From NCBI RefSeq assembly GCF_004358675.1, contig NZ_SMZO01000012.1, positions 1 through 64,000 on the forward strand: a stretch of 64,000 bases of DNA, given 5' to 3'. Shown here in pieces: positions 49,495 through 59,077 of this stretch. Made by a program: the position numbers and the translations under genes. The DNA comes from Meridianimarinicoccus aquatilis (lineage in GTDB: Bacteria > Pseudomonadota > Alphaproteobacteria > Rhodobacterales > Rhodobacteraceae). Every line of letters begins with the position of its first letter. Position 1 is the stretch's first letter. Under the pieces are notes generated by a model. That model searched no databases. It was not told the DNA's origin and saw only the letters and a program-made list of their open reading frames with translations.

Positions 49495-51762
49495 CTATTT
49501 CTCTTCCGAAAGCGTCGTAGCAGGTGCGTGCAATGCGACGCCTCCGGGCAAATATTGTTCGATCATCGCGGTAATGGCGGCTTTGCGAAGCGGTTTCGTC
49601 AAATAGTGATCCATACCGGAGGCAAGAATTTCCTCATCATCGCCAGCCATTGCATGGGCCGTAAGTGCGCAAATGGGGACATTCGCCAAGGTTGAGTTTG
49701 CCTCGATCGCACGGATTGCGCGTGTCGCCTCTTTTCCATCCATTTCTGGCATGGAAATATCCATAAAGATGATATCTGGTCGCGCGGCCTGAAACGCCTC
49801 TACAGCCTCGCGCCCGTTATTTGCAAAGGTGACCTGAACGTTCAGACCACCAACCATTTTGCGAAAAACGAGCTGATTTGTTTTGTTGTCCTCGGCAGCG
49901 AGGATGGTCATAGGCGGACCAGATCCCGCTTTGTCAGGGGGGCCACCGGACGTTGATTTTTCTGACTGGCCATCAACGGCAGGGTTTTGCTCAGGCATTG
50001 CAATCCCAAGCTCCGCCACACGCCGGAACAGATCGCGCCGTAGCAAGGGCTTTTGCAGCACGGCATTCACACCGCAATCTGACGCCAAGGTTCCGAAGTC
50101 GCCCGGCGCGGAACTCAGCAGCAATATTGGCGCCACTTCGCCCCGTGAGCGTAAACGACGGGACAATTCGAGACCGTCCATGTCTGGCATTTTGTAGTCC
50201 GTGACGATCAAATCAAAACTGCCGCTCTTTGTGGTCATCGCTTCTGATCCGCTTCGGCACGATGAAACCTGGAAGCCCATGACTGAAAGCTGCCGTTCGA
50301 GTATCATCCGATTGATTTGCTGATCATCTACGACCAAAGCCGATTTGTTTAGGCCTGTCTCGACTGACGGCACTCGCACAGCTGTATCTTCGTCCGTTGG
50401 AAGGCTAAGGCTAAAACCAAAGCTCGACCCCTCGCCTTCAACGGATTCAACCCAGATTTCGCCCCCCATCAATGCAATCAACTTGCAGGTAATTGACAGA
50501 CCGAGCCCGGTCCCTTCGAAGCGGCGATTTCGTTCATCATCCACTTGATTGAACTCACCGAAAATGTGGTCGACCTTCTCAGCCGGAATTCCGATTCCCG
50601 TATCTTCGACCGTGACCCGCAATTCGTGGTTGCCGTTTTCACCCGGAAAGCCGGTAACGCGGATCAAAACATGTCCTTCCAACGTGAACTTGACCGCATT
50701 ACCCATGAGATTGGTCAAGATCTGACGGACGCGACCGGGATCGCCAACAAATCGCGTCGGCAGGAACATGTCGAAATCAATCAGCAAATCTATCCCACGT
50801 TCCTGCGCCGATGGTTTGAGCAACAGCAATACTTCGTGGATCGTCCGCTCCAGATCGAATGGCGCAGGGTTAAGAGAGAGCTTCTGCGCTTCGATCTTTG
50901 AGTAGTCGAGCACGTCGTTGATAATAACGAGAAGCGTTTCACCGGAACTACGGATGGTTTCCGCATAAAGTTGCTGCTCTTCGGACAAGTCGGTGTCGCA
51001 AAGAAGATCAGCCATACCGACAACACCATTCATCGGCGTTCTGATTTCGTGGCTCATATTTGCCAGGAACGACGATTTCGCACGGTTGGCAGCTTCGGCT
51101 CGCGAACGCTGTTCCTTGAGTTGCTCTTCGTAACGGATGGTTTCGGTTATGTTCAGTGCAAGGCTGACCATGTCGCCATCACGCGCGCGCCGATCAATCA
51201 ACTTTACATAGCTTTCATCCCAGAGCTTTAGAGTGATCGGTTCGATCTTGTCGTGTTTCCAACGTGCGAGCATTCGGGCTTGCCATGTAGTCGGCGCCTC
51301 AAACCCGATATCCACCAATCCTTCTTCCACCAGAAGCAGAAGTATGTCGGGATAGGTCACACCCGGCCTTATGCTATCCAGCCCGTCAAAAATGTTCATG
51401 TATGAATGGTTCGCAATGACCAACTGGTTGCGCGGGTTGAAAACGGCGAACCCGTCCTGGATCGTCTCAAGCGCTTCCCATAGGCGCCTTTCCGCCTTGA
51501 CCGCTTGCTTGTTGGCGCGCTGCAAATCCGCCCGAACCTGCGTGTTTTCGCCTTTCAGGTTCTCGGCTTCAGATTGGAAAGTCTTTGCTTCTTCTCGTTT
51601 TACGATAATCTCATCTGACAAGAGCCGCGCATGGGCCGACAGCTTGCGGTTCGCGTTGTGCAGTTCACGACTTTTCTGATCCAACAGCCGTTCAGCCGCC
51701 AGTCGTGCCCGCCGTTCTTGCGCGAGCATTTCGGAAAGATCAGGTTTGCCGATGTTAGGCAT
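49495..51762 (-). CDS. Hybrid sensor histidine kinase with two receiver domains
   Basis: 755 residues, no membrane segment. In order: long N-terminal coiled coil (about 8-100), a PAS-type domain (about 100-210, ETIQDGFAVFNPRNQLVIAN), HisKA with NMSHEIRTPMNGVVGMADLL (phospho-His near 238), HATPase (N box LMGNAVKFT, G1 DTGIGIP, G2 GTGLGLSI), receiver 1 (LIVTDYKMPDMDGLELSRRL, Asp near 520) and receiver 2 (IIFMDISMPEMDGKEATRAI, Asp near 667, TKPLRKAA). The signal is probably cytosolic. No response regulator or Hpt gene is adjacent, so output is likely through a separate phosphotransfer protein. Confidence 0.95.
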   Translation of the reverse strand: MPNIGKPDLSEMLAQERRARLAAERLLDQKSRELHNANRKLSAHARLLSDEIIVKREEAKTFQSEAENLKGENTQVRADLQRANKQAVKAERRLWEALETIQDGFAVFNPRNQLVIANHSYMNIFDGLDSIRPGVTYPDILLLLVEEGLVDIGFEAPTTWQARMLARWKHDKIEPITLKLWDESYVKLIDRRARDGDMVSLALNITETIRYEEQLKEQRSRAEAANRAKSSFLANMSHEIRTPMNGVVGMADLLCDTDLSEEQQLYAETIRSSGETLLVIINDVLDYSKIEAQKLSLNPAPFDLERTIHEVLLLLKPSAQERGIDLLIDFDMFLPTRFVGDPGRVRQILTNLMGNAVKFTLEGHVLIRVTGFPGENGNHELRVTVEDTGIGIPAEKVDHIFGEFNQVDDERNRRFEGTGLGLSITCKLIALMGGEIWVESVEGEGSSFGFSLSLPTDEDTAVRVPSVETGLNKSALVVDDQQINRMILERQLSVMGFQVSSCRSGSEAMTTKSGSFDLIVTDYKMPDMDGLELSRRLRSRGEVAPILLLSSAPGDFGTLASDCGVNAVLQKPLLRRDLFRRVAELGIAMPEQNPAVDGQSEKSTSGGPPDKAGSGPPMTILAAEDNKTNQLVFRKMVGGLNVQVTFANNGREAVEAFQAARPDIIFMDISMPEMDGKEATRAIRAIEANSTLANVPICALTAHAMAGDDEEILASGMDHYLTKPLRKAAITAMIEQYLPGGVALHAPATTLSEEK

Positions 51763-51936
51763 GGGGGCTCCGGCCGGATTCGATCCTGAGCAGTTTGCCT
51801 GTATTTTCCTGAACAGGCGGTGAACACCTGTGCAATCACGGCAGATTGTGACGCCTCAACCTGATTGCGCGTAATAACCTGGCAGCCGCTGATTGACGTT
51901 GGTGCGTGTTCTAATGAACTGATTTTTCATGAAAAA

Positions 51937-51959
51937 GTCCCCCCCGATTTGGGGAGGAC
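51937..51959 (-). terminator. Rho-independent terminator after serA
   Basis: On the minus strand GTCCTCCCC and GGGGGGGAC form a GC-rich stem (one mismatch) with loop AAATC, followed immediately by TTTTT. It lies about 60 nt past the serA stop. Confidence 0.85.
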
Positions 51960-52017
51960 CGAAAATCATACATGCGCCACCGCAACTCGGGCGGTGCAAA
52001 GCGGGGCGTTCCTGCGA

Positions 52018-53613
52018 TCAGGCCGCGTCGAATTTCAGCGGGCGAACCTGCTGGAACAGGCCAGTGTCTTTCAGCGCCTTCACGCAAGACTCAACTGGTT
52101 GATCATCGAGATACAGCAACGCAATCGCGTCTTCGCCCGATTTGGTACGCCCCAGAGTGAAGTTCGCGATGTTCACTTCGTGCTCACCCAGTGTCTTACC
52201 AAGCGTCCCGATGATGCCCGGCACATCGCGGTTGGTGGTATAGAGCATGTTTGCGCCGACCTCTGCATCGATATTGATGCCTTTGATCTGGATGAAGCGC
52301 GGCTTGCCATCGCTAAAGACCGTCCCGGCAATCGTGCGCGTACGGCTGTCCGTTTCTACCGTCAGCTTGATATATGCATCAAACACGCCGGACTTGTCTT
52401 GCGTGGTGCGCGAAAGCTTGATCCCACGTTCCTGCGCGATCACGGGTGCGGACACCATGTTCACGTCGGGGTTGGTGGCCTTCATGAAGCCTGCCAGCGT
52501 TGCACAGTTCAGCGCATCAAGGTTCATTTCGGAAACCAGACCGTCATACAGCACGTTGATCGCCTTGACCGGCTCGTCCGTCATCTGGCCGACGAAGCTG
52601 CCCAGATGTTCGGCCAGCTTGACCCAAGGGCCCATAACTGCGGCCTCTTCGGCTGTGACCGACGGCATGTTCAGAGCATTCTGAACAGCGCCAGTCAGCA
52701 GGTAGTCAGACATCTGCTCGGCCACTTGAAGCGCGACGTTTTCCTGGGCTTCAGTTGTCGCCGCGCCAAGGTGCGGGGTGCAGACAACATTCGGCAGATT
52801 GAACAGAACGTTTTCAGTCGCCGGTTCCACTGCGAAAACGTCAAAGGCGGCGCCGGCGACGTGGCCGGATTTCAGGGCTTCGGCAAGCGCTTCTTCGTCG
52901 ACCAGACCACCGCGAGCACAGTTGATGATCCGAACGCCTTTCTTGGTCTTGGCAAGAGCTTCGCGCGACAGGATGTTCGCGGTCTTCTCGGTTTTAGGAA
53001 CGTGAAGCGTAATGAAATCAGCGCGCTGCAACAATTCGTCCAGTTCCACTTTGGTCACACCAAGCTTTTTGGCGCGGTCGTCAGAGAGGAATGGATCATA
53101 GGCGATGACCTTCATTTTCAGGCCAACGGCGCGGTCGCAAACGATGCCGCCGATATTACCGGCACCGATCACGCCAAGGGTTTTACCGGTCAGCTCAACC
53201 CCCATGAACTTGGACTTTTCCCATTTGCCCGCATGGGTGGAGGCGGACGCTTCGGGGATCTGGCGGGCAACGGCGAACATCATGGCGATGGCGTGCTCGG
53301 CAGTGGTGATCATGTTGCCGAATGGTGTGTTCATGACGATCACACCCTTGCGTGACGCGGCAGGGATATCGACGTTGTCGACACCAATACCGGCGCGGCC
53401 AATGACTTTGAGGTTGCTGGCGGCTTCGATCAGCTTTTCCGTCGCCTTGGTCGCAGAGCGGATCGCAAGCCCGTCATACTGGTCGATGATGGACAGAAGC
53501 TTTTCCTTGTCCTTGCCAAGCTCAGGCATGAAATCCACGTCGATTCCGCGATCGCGGAAGATCTGAACGGCGGTTTCGGACAGTTTGTCAGAGACGAGAA
53601 CCTTGGGGGCCAT
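52018..53613 (-). CDS. serA: D-3-phosphoglycerate dehydrogenase
   Basis: 531 residues, the long type with an intervening domain and C-terminal ACT domain. Substrate/NAD blocks: AASNLKVIGRAGIGVDNVDI, the Rossmann GKTLGVIGAGNIGGIVCDRA, INCARGGLVDEEALAEALKS (catalytic Arg/Glu region) and VVCTPHLGAATTEAQENVAL (catalytic His, near 280). The ACT domain occupies about the last 75 residues (TTNRDVPGIIGTLGKTLGEH). It starts serine synthesis by oxidising 3-phosphoglycerate. GAAGGA precedes the ATG, similar to the serC site. Second gene after serC. Confidence 0.97.
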   Translation of the reverse strand: MAPKVLVSDKLSETAVQIFRDRGIDVDFMPELGKDKEKLLSIIDQYDGLAIRSATKATEKLIEAASNLKVIGRAGIGVDNVDIPAASRKGVIVMNTPFGNMITTAEHAIAMMFAVARQIPEASASTHAGKWEKSKFMGVELTGKTLGVIGAGNIGGIVCDRAVGLKMKVIAYDPFLSDDRAKKLGVTKVELDELLQRADFITLHVPKTEKTANILSREALAKTKKGVRIINCARGGLVDEEALAEALKSGHVAGAAFDVFAVEPATENVLFNLPNVVCTPHLGAATTEAQENVALQVAEQMSDYLLTGAVQNALNMPSVTAEEAAVMGPWVKLAEHLGSFVGQMTDEPVKAINVLYDGLVSEMNLDALNCATLAGFMKATNPDVNMVSAPVIAQERGIKLSRTTQDKSGVFDAYIKLTVETDSRTRTIAGTVFSDGKPRFIQIKGINIDAEVGANMLYTTNRDVPGIIGTLGKTLGEHEVNIANFTLGRTKSGEDAIALLYLDDQPVESCVKALKDTGLFQQVRPLKFDAA

Positions 53614-53725
53614 GATGGCTATCCTTCAAAAATCGGCGCTCCGGGCGTTGTAGGAATCTTGTAGGAATCCTGTCGGAGTCGCGTAATGGCGTATCGGGCA
53701 CAAAGACCCGCCTGCGGGGAAAGAG

Positions 53726-53798
53726 GGGCGCGCCGTGTGGCGCCCTTCGGATCAGAAAATCGGGGGCAAAGGCGGTGCACCTTGCGGGTGCACCCTTT
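53726..53798 (-). promoter_or_regulatory. Two hairpins between serC and serA
   Basis: The 187-nt spacer holds AAAGG/GTGCACC...GGTGCAC/CTTT (53768-53798, both GTGCACC arms palindromic) right after the serC stop, and GGGCGC...GCGCCC (53726-53745) further downstream. Neither is followed by a T-run. They may stabilise or partly terminate the serC message so serA is expressed at a different level. Confidence 0.4.
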
Positions 53799-53800
53799 GA

Positions 53801-54955
53801 TCAGGCCGCTTTTGCCTGTGCGTCGAGTTCCGCGTGGAACGCCCAGTCAAGCCAAGGCATCAGTGCCGCGACATCCGACGCTTCGATGGTCGAGCCACAC
53901 CAGATGCGAAGACCGGCAGGGGCATCGCGATAGGCGCCCAGATCGAGACCGACATTTTCTGCCTCTAGACGTTTTGCGACACCTTTTGCAAAGGCCGCGC
54001 CATCGACGATCCGGTCATCGTTGAACTTGAGACAAACCGATGTGGTCGAGCGGGTCGCAGGGTCGCTGGCCAAGAAGTCGATCCACGGGGTCGCGGCGAC
54101 GAATTTCTCGATTTCGGCGAAGTTGGCATCGGCGCGGGCGATAAGGCCCGCCAGGCCGCCCACGGTTTCAGCCCAATCCAGCGCAACAAGGTAGTCTTCG
54201 ACACAGAGCATGGACGGTGTGTTGATCGTCTCGCCCTTGAAGATGCCCTCATTCAGCTTGCCGCCCTTGGTCAGGCGGAAGATTTTTGGCAGAGGCCATG
54301 CGGGGGTGTAGCTTTCCAGCCGTTCGACCGCGCGCGGGGACAGGATCAGCATGCCGTGGGCCGCTTCACCGCCAAGAACCTTTTGCCAAGAGAAGGTGGT
54401 CACATCCAGCTTGTCCCAGGGCAGGTCCATCGCGAAGGCGGCGGATGTCGCATCGCACAGGGTCAGGCCCGCACGGTCCGCCGGGATCGCATCGCCGGAT
54501 GCCATGCGCACACCGGATGTTGTCCCGTTCCAGGTGAAGCAGACGTCGTTGTCATAGTTCAGCGCGGCCATATCCACGATTTCGCCATAGGCGGCTTCGT
54601 GCACGGTTGCGTCGATCTTCAGTTGTTTGACCACATCGGTGACCCAGCCAGCGCCGAAGCTTTCCCACGCAACCATTTGCGCGGGACGCTCGCCCAGAAG
54701 CGACCACATGGCCATTTCGAACGCGCCAGTGTCAGAGGCCGGCACAATGCCGATACGGTAATCTGCGGGGATGCCAAGAATGTCGCGGGTGCGGTCGATG
54801 GCGGCTTTGAGCTTCGCCTTGCCGACGGCTGCGCGGTGCGACCGGCCAAGCGGCGCATCCTTCAGGGCATCGAGAGTCCAGTTGGGGAGTTTGGCACAGG
54901 GGCCAGAGGAGAAACGCGGATTCGCAGGTCGCGCGTCAGGGTGCGTGGTAACCAT
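53801..54955 (-). CDS. serC: Phosphoserine aminotransferase
   Basis: 384 residues from ATG 54955 (GGAAGGA upstream). It belongs to the alphaproteobacterial type that opens with [21 protein letters not shown]-related blocks: [60 protein letters not shown] and [20 protein letters not shown] (PLP lysine near 190), then [20 protein letters not shown]. It converts 3-phosphohydroxypyruvate to phosphoserine, the step after SerA. A serC-type leader precedes it. Confidence 0.96.
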   Translation of the reverse strand: MVTTHPDARPANPRFSSGPCAKLPNWTLDALKDAPLGRSHRAAVGKAKLKAAIDRTRDILGIPADYRIGIVPASDTGAFEMAMWSLLGERPAQMVAWESFGAGWVTDVVKQLKIDATVHEAAYGEIVDMAALNYDNDVCFTWNGTTSGVRMASGDAIPADRAGLTLCDATSAAFAMDLPWDKLDVTTFSWQKVLGGEAAHGMLILSPRAVERLESYTPAWPLPKIFRLTKGGKLNEGIFKGETINTPSMLCVEDYLVALDWAETVGGLAGLIARADANFAEIEKFVAATPWIDFLASDPATRSTTSVCLKFNDDRIVDGAAFAKGVAKRLEAENVGLDLGAYRDAPAGLRIWCGSTIEASDVAALMPWLDWAFHAELDAQAKAA

Positions 54956-55008
54956 CGCTGGTATCCTTCCAGATAAATGCCCTTCGTTGGGGAAGGGTGT
55001 CCCACGGG
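54956..55008 (-). promoter_or_regulatory. serC leader RNA (resembles the alphaproteobacterial serC motif)
   Basis: The short 5' leader reads GUGGGACACCC, then a perfect stem-loop CCCUUC-CCCAAC-GAAGGG (54980-54997), then a CTGG-AAGGATA-CCAG stem whose loop holds the Shine-Dalgarno AAGGA. Layout and gene position agree with the serC RNA motif described upstream of serC in alphaproteobacteria (from memory, not checked). Folding could hide or expose the ribosome-binding site. Confidence 0.6.
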
Positions 55009-55010
55009 CG

Positions 55011-55039
55011 GCTCTACAGAACGCATAAATTCCCGTCAA
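55011..55039 (-). promoter_or_regulatory. Predicted promoter of serC
   Basis: Minus-strand TTGACG (55039-55034), 17-nt spacer, TAGAGC (55016-55011). The expected start, about 7 nt further, falls at the 5' edge of the leader stem-loops, so promoter and leader support each other. Confidence 0.55.
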
Positions 55040-55241
55040 CTGGCAAAACTCAGGGATGGCGCGCATCGCGACCTTTGTCGAAGATGTCGCTGCCGGGGCG
55101 AGGCGCGCCCTCTTGCCCGAAAAGGCGAGGCAACTGGCCGGTTTGGGCGTGGGGGCTGAAAGCCGCTTTCCAGCGAAGTGCCCCCATTCTATAAGGTGCC
55201 CCATGCACACCTGATCCGGGCGTGTACGGAGTGCGTGCACG

Positions 55242-56396
55242 ATGACCAACATAGGCCCAGCCCCCGGCCCATTCGAAATTTTTCTTGTTGTCGCGCCGGG
55301 GCTTGAACCCGCGCTTTTGACAGAAACCCATGCGGCAGGATTTCAGGAGGCCGAGATCGTGCCCGGCGGCGTGCGGTTTCAGGGCGGTTGGCCGGATGTT
55401 TGGCGCGCGAACCTGATGCTGCGCGGGACCGGGCGGGTCTTGGCGCGGATTGGATCGTTTCGGGCAATGCACCTTGCCCAGCTTGATAAGCGGGCGCGCA
55501 AATTTCCCTGGGCGGACGTTTTGCGCCCGGACGTGCCTGTAAAGGTGGATGTAACGTGCAAGCAGTCGCGCATTTACCATGCCGGGGCCGCAACACAGCG
55601 GATCGAGACGGCGCTGCGCGAAACGCTTGGCGCGCAAATCAGCGCCGAGGCGGAGCTTTCCCTCAAAGTGCGTATTGAGGATGATTTGTGCACCATTAGT
55701 GTGGACACTTCCGGCGAGCCACTGCACCGGCGCGGTCACAAACTGGCCGTGGGCAAAGCGCCAATCCGCGAAACGCTGGCGGCGCTGTTTCTGCAACAGG
55801 CGGGCTATAATGGAGTTGAACCGGTGGTTGACCCGATGTGCGGATCGGGAACCTTTGTAATTGAGGCGGCTGAAATAGCCGCAGGACTGCCGCCGGGCCG
55901 TTCACGCAGTTTCGCATTTGAGCACCTTGTCGGGTTCGATGCGGCAGCATGGCAGGCAATGCGCGAGGAGGCCGTAGCCAAGGCCACGCCCGATGCATTG
56001 ACCACGCGGTTTTACGGGTCTGACCGGGACGCGGGCGCGATCCGCATGAGCCGTGACAATGCAATTCGTGCCGGTGTCGGCGCAGCGGTTTCGTTTCTTG
56101 AGCAACCAGCCGGTCGCTTGGTACCGCCGCCGGGGCCGCCCGGTCTTGTGATTGTGAACCCGCCCTACGGCGCGCGGATCGGCGACCGCAAGAAATTGCG
56201 CACGCTCTATGCCTCGCTGGGGCGCACGCTGGCGGCGAGGTTTGCGGGATGGCGCGTCGCGGTTGTGACCAGTGAACCGGTTCTGGCGCAGGCGACAGGT
56301 TTGCCCTTTTGCGATCCGGGCGCGCCAGTGCCCAATGGCAGCATCCGGGTGCATCTGTATCAGACGGGTCAGCTGCCAGCGCCGAAGGCAGGTTAA
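55242..56396 (+). CDS. RlmL-like class I SAM-dependent RNA methyltransferase (THUMP type)
   Basis: 384 residues. N-terminal ferredoxin-like/THUMP part (about 1-160): [60 protein letters not shown], and [23 protein letters not shown]-binding part: [20 protein letters not shown] (motif I), [37 protein letters not shown], and the catalytic [18 protein letters not shown] (NPPY). It resembles the large-subunit rRNA N2-guanine methyltransferase RlmL without its second methyltransferase domain. The target base is not known. Divergent from serC. Confidence 0.92.
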   Translation: MTNIGPAPGPFEIFLVVAPGLEPALLTETHAAGFQEAEIVPGGVRFQGGWPDVWRANLMLRGTGRVLARIGSFRAMHLAQLDKRARKFPWADVLRPDVPVKVDVTCKQSRIYHAGAATQRIETALRETLGAQISAEAELSLKVRIEDDLCTISVDTSGEPLHRRGHKLAVGKAPIRETLAALFLQQAGYNGVEPVVDPMCGSGTFVIEAAEIAAGLPPGRSRSFAFEHLVGFDAAAWQAMREEAVAKATPDALTTRFYGSDRDAGAIRMSRDNAIRAGVGAAVSFLEQPAGRLVPPPGPPGLVIVNPPYGARIGDRKKLRTLYASLGRTLAARFAGWRVAVVTSEPVLAQATGLPFCDPGAPVPNGSIRVHLYQTGQLPAPKAG

Positions 56397-56777
56397 CGAC
56401 CGTCAGACGGGGGTTCGGCTTTGGCGTAAGATAGTGACGCCAAAAGTACGCAGCGCAGTCGATTCGCATAGAGCCTGAATTTTATGCACTTCTATCTTGC
56501 GCCACCCGCAATTCGCCCATCAGAAGACGCAGCAAGCAAGGTACGCGCAGCATTGGTGGCATAGATTAAGGGAACATGAATAATTTCGCCGGACATCTAT
56601 AGGCGCATGCTTTGTTTGGCATTGGTCGCACATCACGGAAAAACTGCTTTACAGGATTTCGTTTTGGCCACACCATATCTTGTAAGCGATCCGCAGATTT
56701 GCGCCATCGCTGCGAGAGCAGGCACCATACCTTGGGGGGCCCTTGTCCGGCCAAGGCACCAACACGCGAGGCCGAGC
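56397..56777. other. Intergenic region before the YbjN gene
   Basis: About 380 nt with no convincing gene. A hairpin TTTGGCGT (56420-56427) with ACGCCAAA (56437-56444) lies 24 nt past the methyltransferase stop and may terminate it, though no T-run follows. The open frame that runs on from the YbjN gene upstream to 56607 has no ribosome-binding site at its start. The promoter of the YbjN gene should be here; none stands out. Confidence 0.5.
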
Positions 56778-57269
56778 ATGTCACTTTCCGAACAGATTGA
56801 TGAAATTCACCCGATCGATATCGTCGAGACGCTGGCAGAGCATCACGAATGGGATTTCGACCGTGTGGGCGAAGATCAGATCGCCATGGCGGTCGAAGGT
56901 CAGTGGCGCACATATTCGATCACACTGGCATGGTCCTATAACGACGACATGTTGCGTCTGATCGTGAGCTTCGAGATGGAGCCGCCAGAAGACCGTTTGC
57001 CCGAGCTTTATGAAATGATCAACCAGACCAACGACATGTGCTGGACTGGGGCGTTCACCTATTGGGCGGCGCAGAAACTGATGGTGTATCGGTACGGGCT
57101 TTTGGCCGGTGAACAAGGCGTTTCGGAAGACCAGATCACGCGGTTGATCGAAACCGCCGTCGCATCGGCTGAACGGTTCTATCCGGCGTTTCAGTTGGTC
57201 AGCTGGGGCAATTCCACGCCCGAGGCTGCGCTGCAAACCGCCATTGCAGAGGCTTACGGTCGCGCCTAA
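56778..57269 (+). CDS. YbjN domain protein (type III secretion chaperone-like fold)
   Basis: 163 residues from ATG 56778, with GAGG eight nt upstream. Family blocks: HPIDIVETLAEHHEWDFDRV, VEGQWRTYSITLAWSYNDDM, DRLPELYEMINQTNDMCWTG (the conserved N-x-x-N/C-W-x-G region) and WAAQKLMVYRYGLLAGEQGV. In some bacteria YbjN relatives regulate stress responses; the role here is unknown. It precedes proC by 41 nt on the same strand, a common Rhodobacterales order as I recall it. Confidence 0.88.
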   Translation: MSLSEQIDEIHPIDIVETLAEHHEWDFDRVGEDQIAMAVEGQWRTYSITLAWSYNDDMLRLIVSFEMEPPEDRLPELYEMINQTNDMCWTGAFTYWAAQKLMVYRYGLLAGEQGVSEDQITRLIETAVASAERFYPAFQLVSWGNSTPEAALQTAIAEAYGRA

Positions 57270-57310
57270 CCTCGCCCCGCCGCACCACCTGCGGCAGGAC
57301 AGGAGCGGCG

Positions 57311-58123
57311 ATGCACGACACGATCACCACACGGGGCCTTGCGGTCCTTGGTTGCGGCAAGATGGGGTCCGCCATGTTGGCGGGCTGGTTGCAGCGGGGG
57401 CTTGCGCCTTCGTCGGTTTGGGTGACAGATCCGCACCCGTCTGATTGGCTTTTGAGCATCGACGGGCTGAACCTGAACGTCGGGTTCCCCGAGTCGCCCG
57501 CAGTGGTTCTGGTAGCCGTAAAACCGCAGATGATGGCCGATGCCCTGCCTGGCCTGACCGCACTTGGCGGTCGCGATACGGTATTCTTGTCGGTCGCAGC
57601 CGGTGTTCCCATTGCTCGCTATGCTGACATGCTGGGTGAAAACACACCGATTATCCGGTCGATGCCAAACACACCAGCGGCCGTTGGCAAGGGCATCACA
57701 GCTTTGGTCGGCAATGATCGCGTGAACGAAGAGGCCATGCGCATGGCAGAAGACTTGCTGTCCGCCGTGGGCCAGACCGTTCGGCTTGAGCATGAAAGCC
57801 AGATGGACGCTGTCACCGGCGTTTCGGGCAGCGGACCAGCCTATGTCTTTCACATGATCGAAGCGTTGGCTGCAGCAGGCGCCGCCGAAGGGTTGCCCAC
57901 TGACCTGGCAATGCAACTGGCCAAGGCCACTGTCGCCGGGGCGGGCGCTTTGGCGGAAGCAGCGACCGAAACGCCGGCGCAATTGCGGGTGAACGTGACC
58001 AGCCCGAATGGGACCACGGCGGCGGGGCTTGAGGTGTTGATGGATGAGGCTGCCGGTTTGCCGCCTCTTATCCGCGCCACGGTCAAAGCCGCAGCAGATC
58101 GGTCGCGGGAGCTTGGCCAATGA
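57311..58123 (+). CDS. proC: Pyrroline-5-carboxylate reductase
   Basis: 270 residues, AGGAG before the ATG. NAD(P) motif LAVLGCGKMGSAMLAGWLQR (about 10-29), VLVAVKPQMMADALPGL, FLSVAAGVPIARYADML, RSMPNTPAAVGKGITALVGN, and the signature GVSGSGPAYVFHMIEALAAA (about 168-187), LRVNVTSPNGTTAAGLEVLM. It makes proline from pyrroline-5-carboxylate. Overlaps csaA by 4 nt (ATGA). Confidence 0.97.
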   Translation: MHDTITTRGLAVLGCGKMGSAMLAGWLQRGLAPSSVWVTDPHPSDWLLSIDGLNLNVGFPESPAVVLVAVKPQMMADALPGLTALGGRDTVFLSVAAGVPIARYADMLGENTPIIRSMPNTPAAVGKGITALVGNDRVNEEAMRMAEDLLSAVGQTVRLEHESQMDAVTGVSGSGPAYVFHMIEALAAAGAAEGLPTDLAMQLAKATVAGAGALAEAATETPAQLRVNVTSPNGTTAAGLEVLMDEAAGLPPLIRATVKAAADRSRELGQ

Positions 58124-58458
58124 CCGAAGCAAGCTTCGACGATTTTCTGAAACTCGATATTCGGGTGGGGCGTATTGTCGAGGCAGAGCCGTTTCCGGAA
58201 GCCCGCAAACCGGCGATCAAGCTGCGCGTCGACTTTGGAGCGCCGCTGGGAATTCGTAAAAGCTCTGCCCAGATCACGGCGCATTACACACCCGAAAGCC
58301 TGATCGGGCGACAGGTTATGGCGGTGGTCAATTTCCCGCCGCGCCAGATCGGCAAATTCATGTCGGAAGTGCTGGTGCTTGGAGTGTCCGATGACAGCGG
58401 GGAGGTTGTGCTGATCTCACCAGATCAAGCCGTTCCGCTGGGCGGGCGGCTTTACTGA
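58120..58458 (+). CDS. csaA: tRNA-binding/chaperone-like protein CsaA
   Basis: 112 residues, a single tRNA-binding OB domain. FLKLDIRVGRIVEAEPFPEA then RKPAIKLRVDFGAPLGIRKS, SAQITAHYTPESLIGRQVMA, VVNFPPRQIGKFMSEVLVLG are the CsaA signature strings. Homologues act as chaperones in protein export or bind tRNA. Its last 7 nt overlap the end of the convergent tdk gene. Confidence 0.94.
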   Translation: MTEASFDDFLKLDIRVGRIVEAEPFPEARKPAIKLRVDFGAPLGIRKSSAQITAHYTPESLIGRQVMAVVNFPPRQIGKFMSEVLVLGVSDDSGEVVLISPDQAVPLGGRLY

Positions 58459-59048
58459 GCGGGCTTCACCCTGTCACCGACCGCTTCGCGCCAATGACGG
58501 CGGCACAGCGAGACATAGGTTTCATTTCCGCCGATCTGCACTTGCGCCCCATCGGTCACGACGGTTCCATCTTCGTTTTGCCGCACAACCATGGTGGCCT
58601 TTCGACCGCAGTGACAGATCGTGCGAATTTCGCGCAGTTCATCGGCCAGCGCCAACAGTGCGGCTGAGCCGGGAAACAGCCCGCCCCTGAAATCGACGCG
58701 CAATCCATAGGCCATGACGGGAACGCTCAGGTCGTCAACAACCCGCGCAAGTTGCCAGACCTGATCGCGCGTCAGAAACTGGGCTTCGTCGATAAACACA
58801 CAAGCCAAAGGTGCCTGGCCCAACAGCGTCTGGATTTGCGTGAAAAGATCATCCTCGTCGTCGAACACGGCTGCCTCGGCCCCGATCCCGATGCGACTGC
58901 CGATCCGGCCCTTGCCCGCGCGCCCATCGAGCGCAGCTGTCAGAAGATAGGGTTTCATTCCACGTTCGCGATAGTTGTGCGCCGCTTGCAAAAGCAACGT
59001 CGATTTACCGGCGTTCATGGTGGAATAGTGAAAATACAACTTGGCCAT
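58452..59048 (-). CDS. tdk: Thymidine kinase
   Basis: 198 residues from ATG 59048 (MAKLYFHYSTMNAGKSTLLL). P-loop STMNAGKST at residues 9-17, VFIDEAQFLTRDQVWQLARV (Walker B DEAQF), VMAYGLRVDFRGGLFPGSAA and a Zn site CHCGRKA with CRRHW near the end. It phosphorylates thymidine in salvage. An in-frame GTG/ATG further upstream would add residues unlike the family. About 60-80 bp upstream begins the decayed IS3 remnant. Confidence 0.96.
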   Translation of the reverse strand: MAKLYFHYSTMNAGKSTLLLQAAHNYRERGMKPYLLTAALDGRAGKGRIGSRIGIGAEAAVFDDEDDLFTQIQTLLGQAPLACVFIDEAQFLTRDQVWQLARVVDDLSVPVMAYGLRVDFRGGLFPGSAALLALADELREIRTICHCGRKATMVVRQNEDGTVVTDGAQVQIGGNETYVSLCRRHWREAVGDRVKPAQ

Positions 59049-59077
59049 GGCGGCACTATCGCGCGCACGAAAGAAGG

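Noticed and set aside
51865-53355. Open frame of 496 codons on the plus strand
   Set aside because: Antisense to serA and its terminator; no start signal and no recognisable motif.
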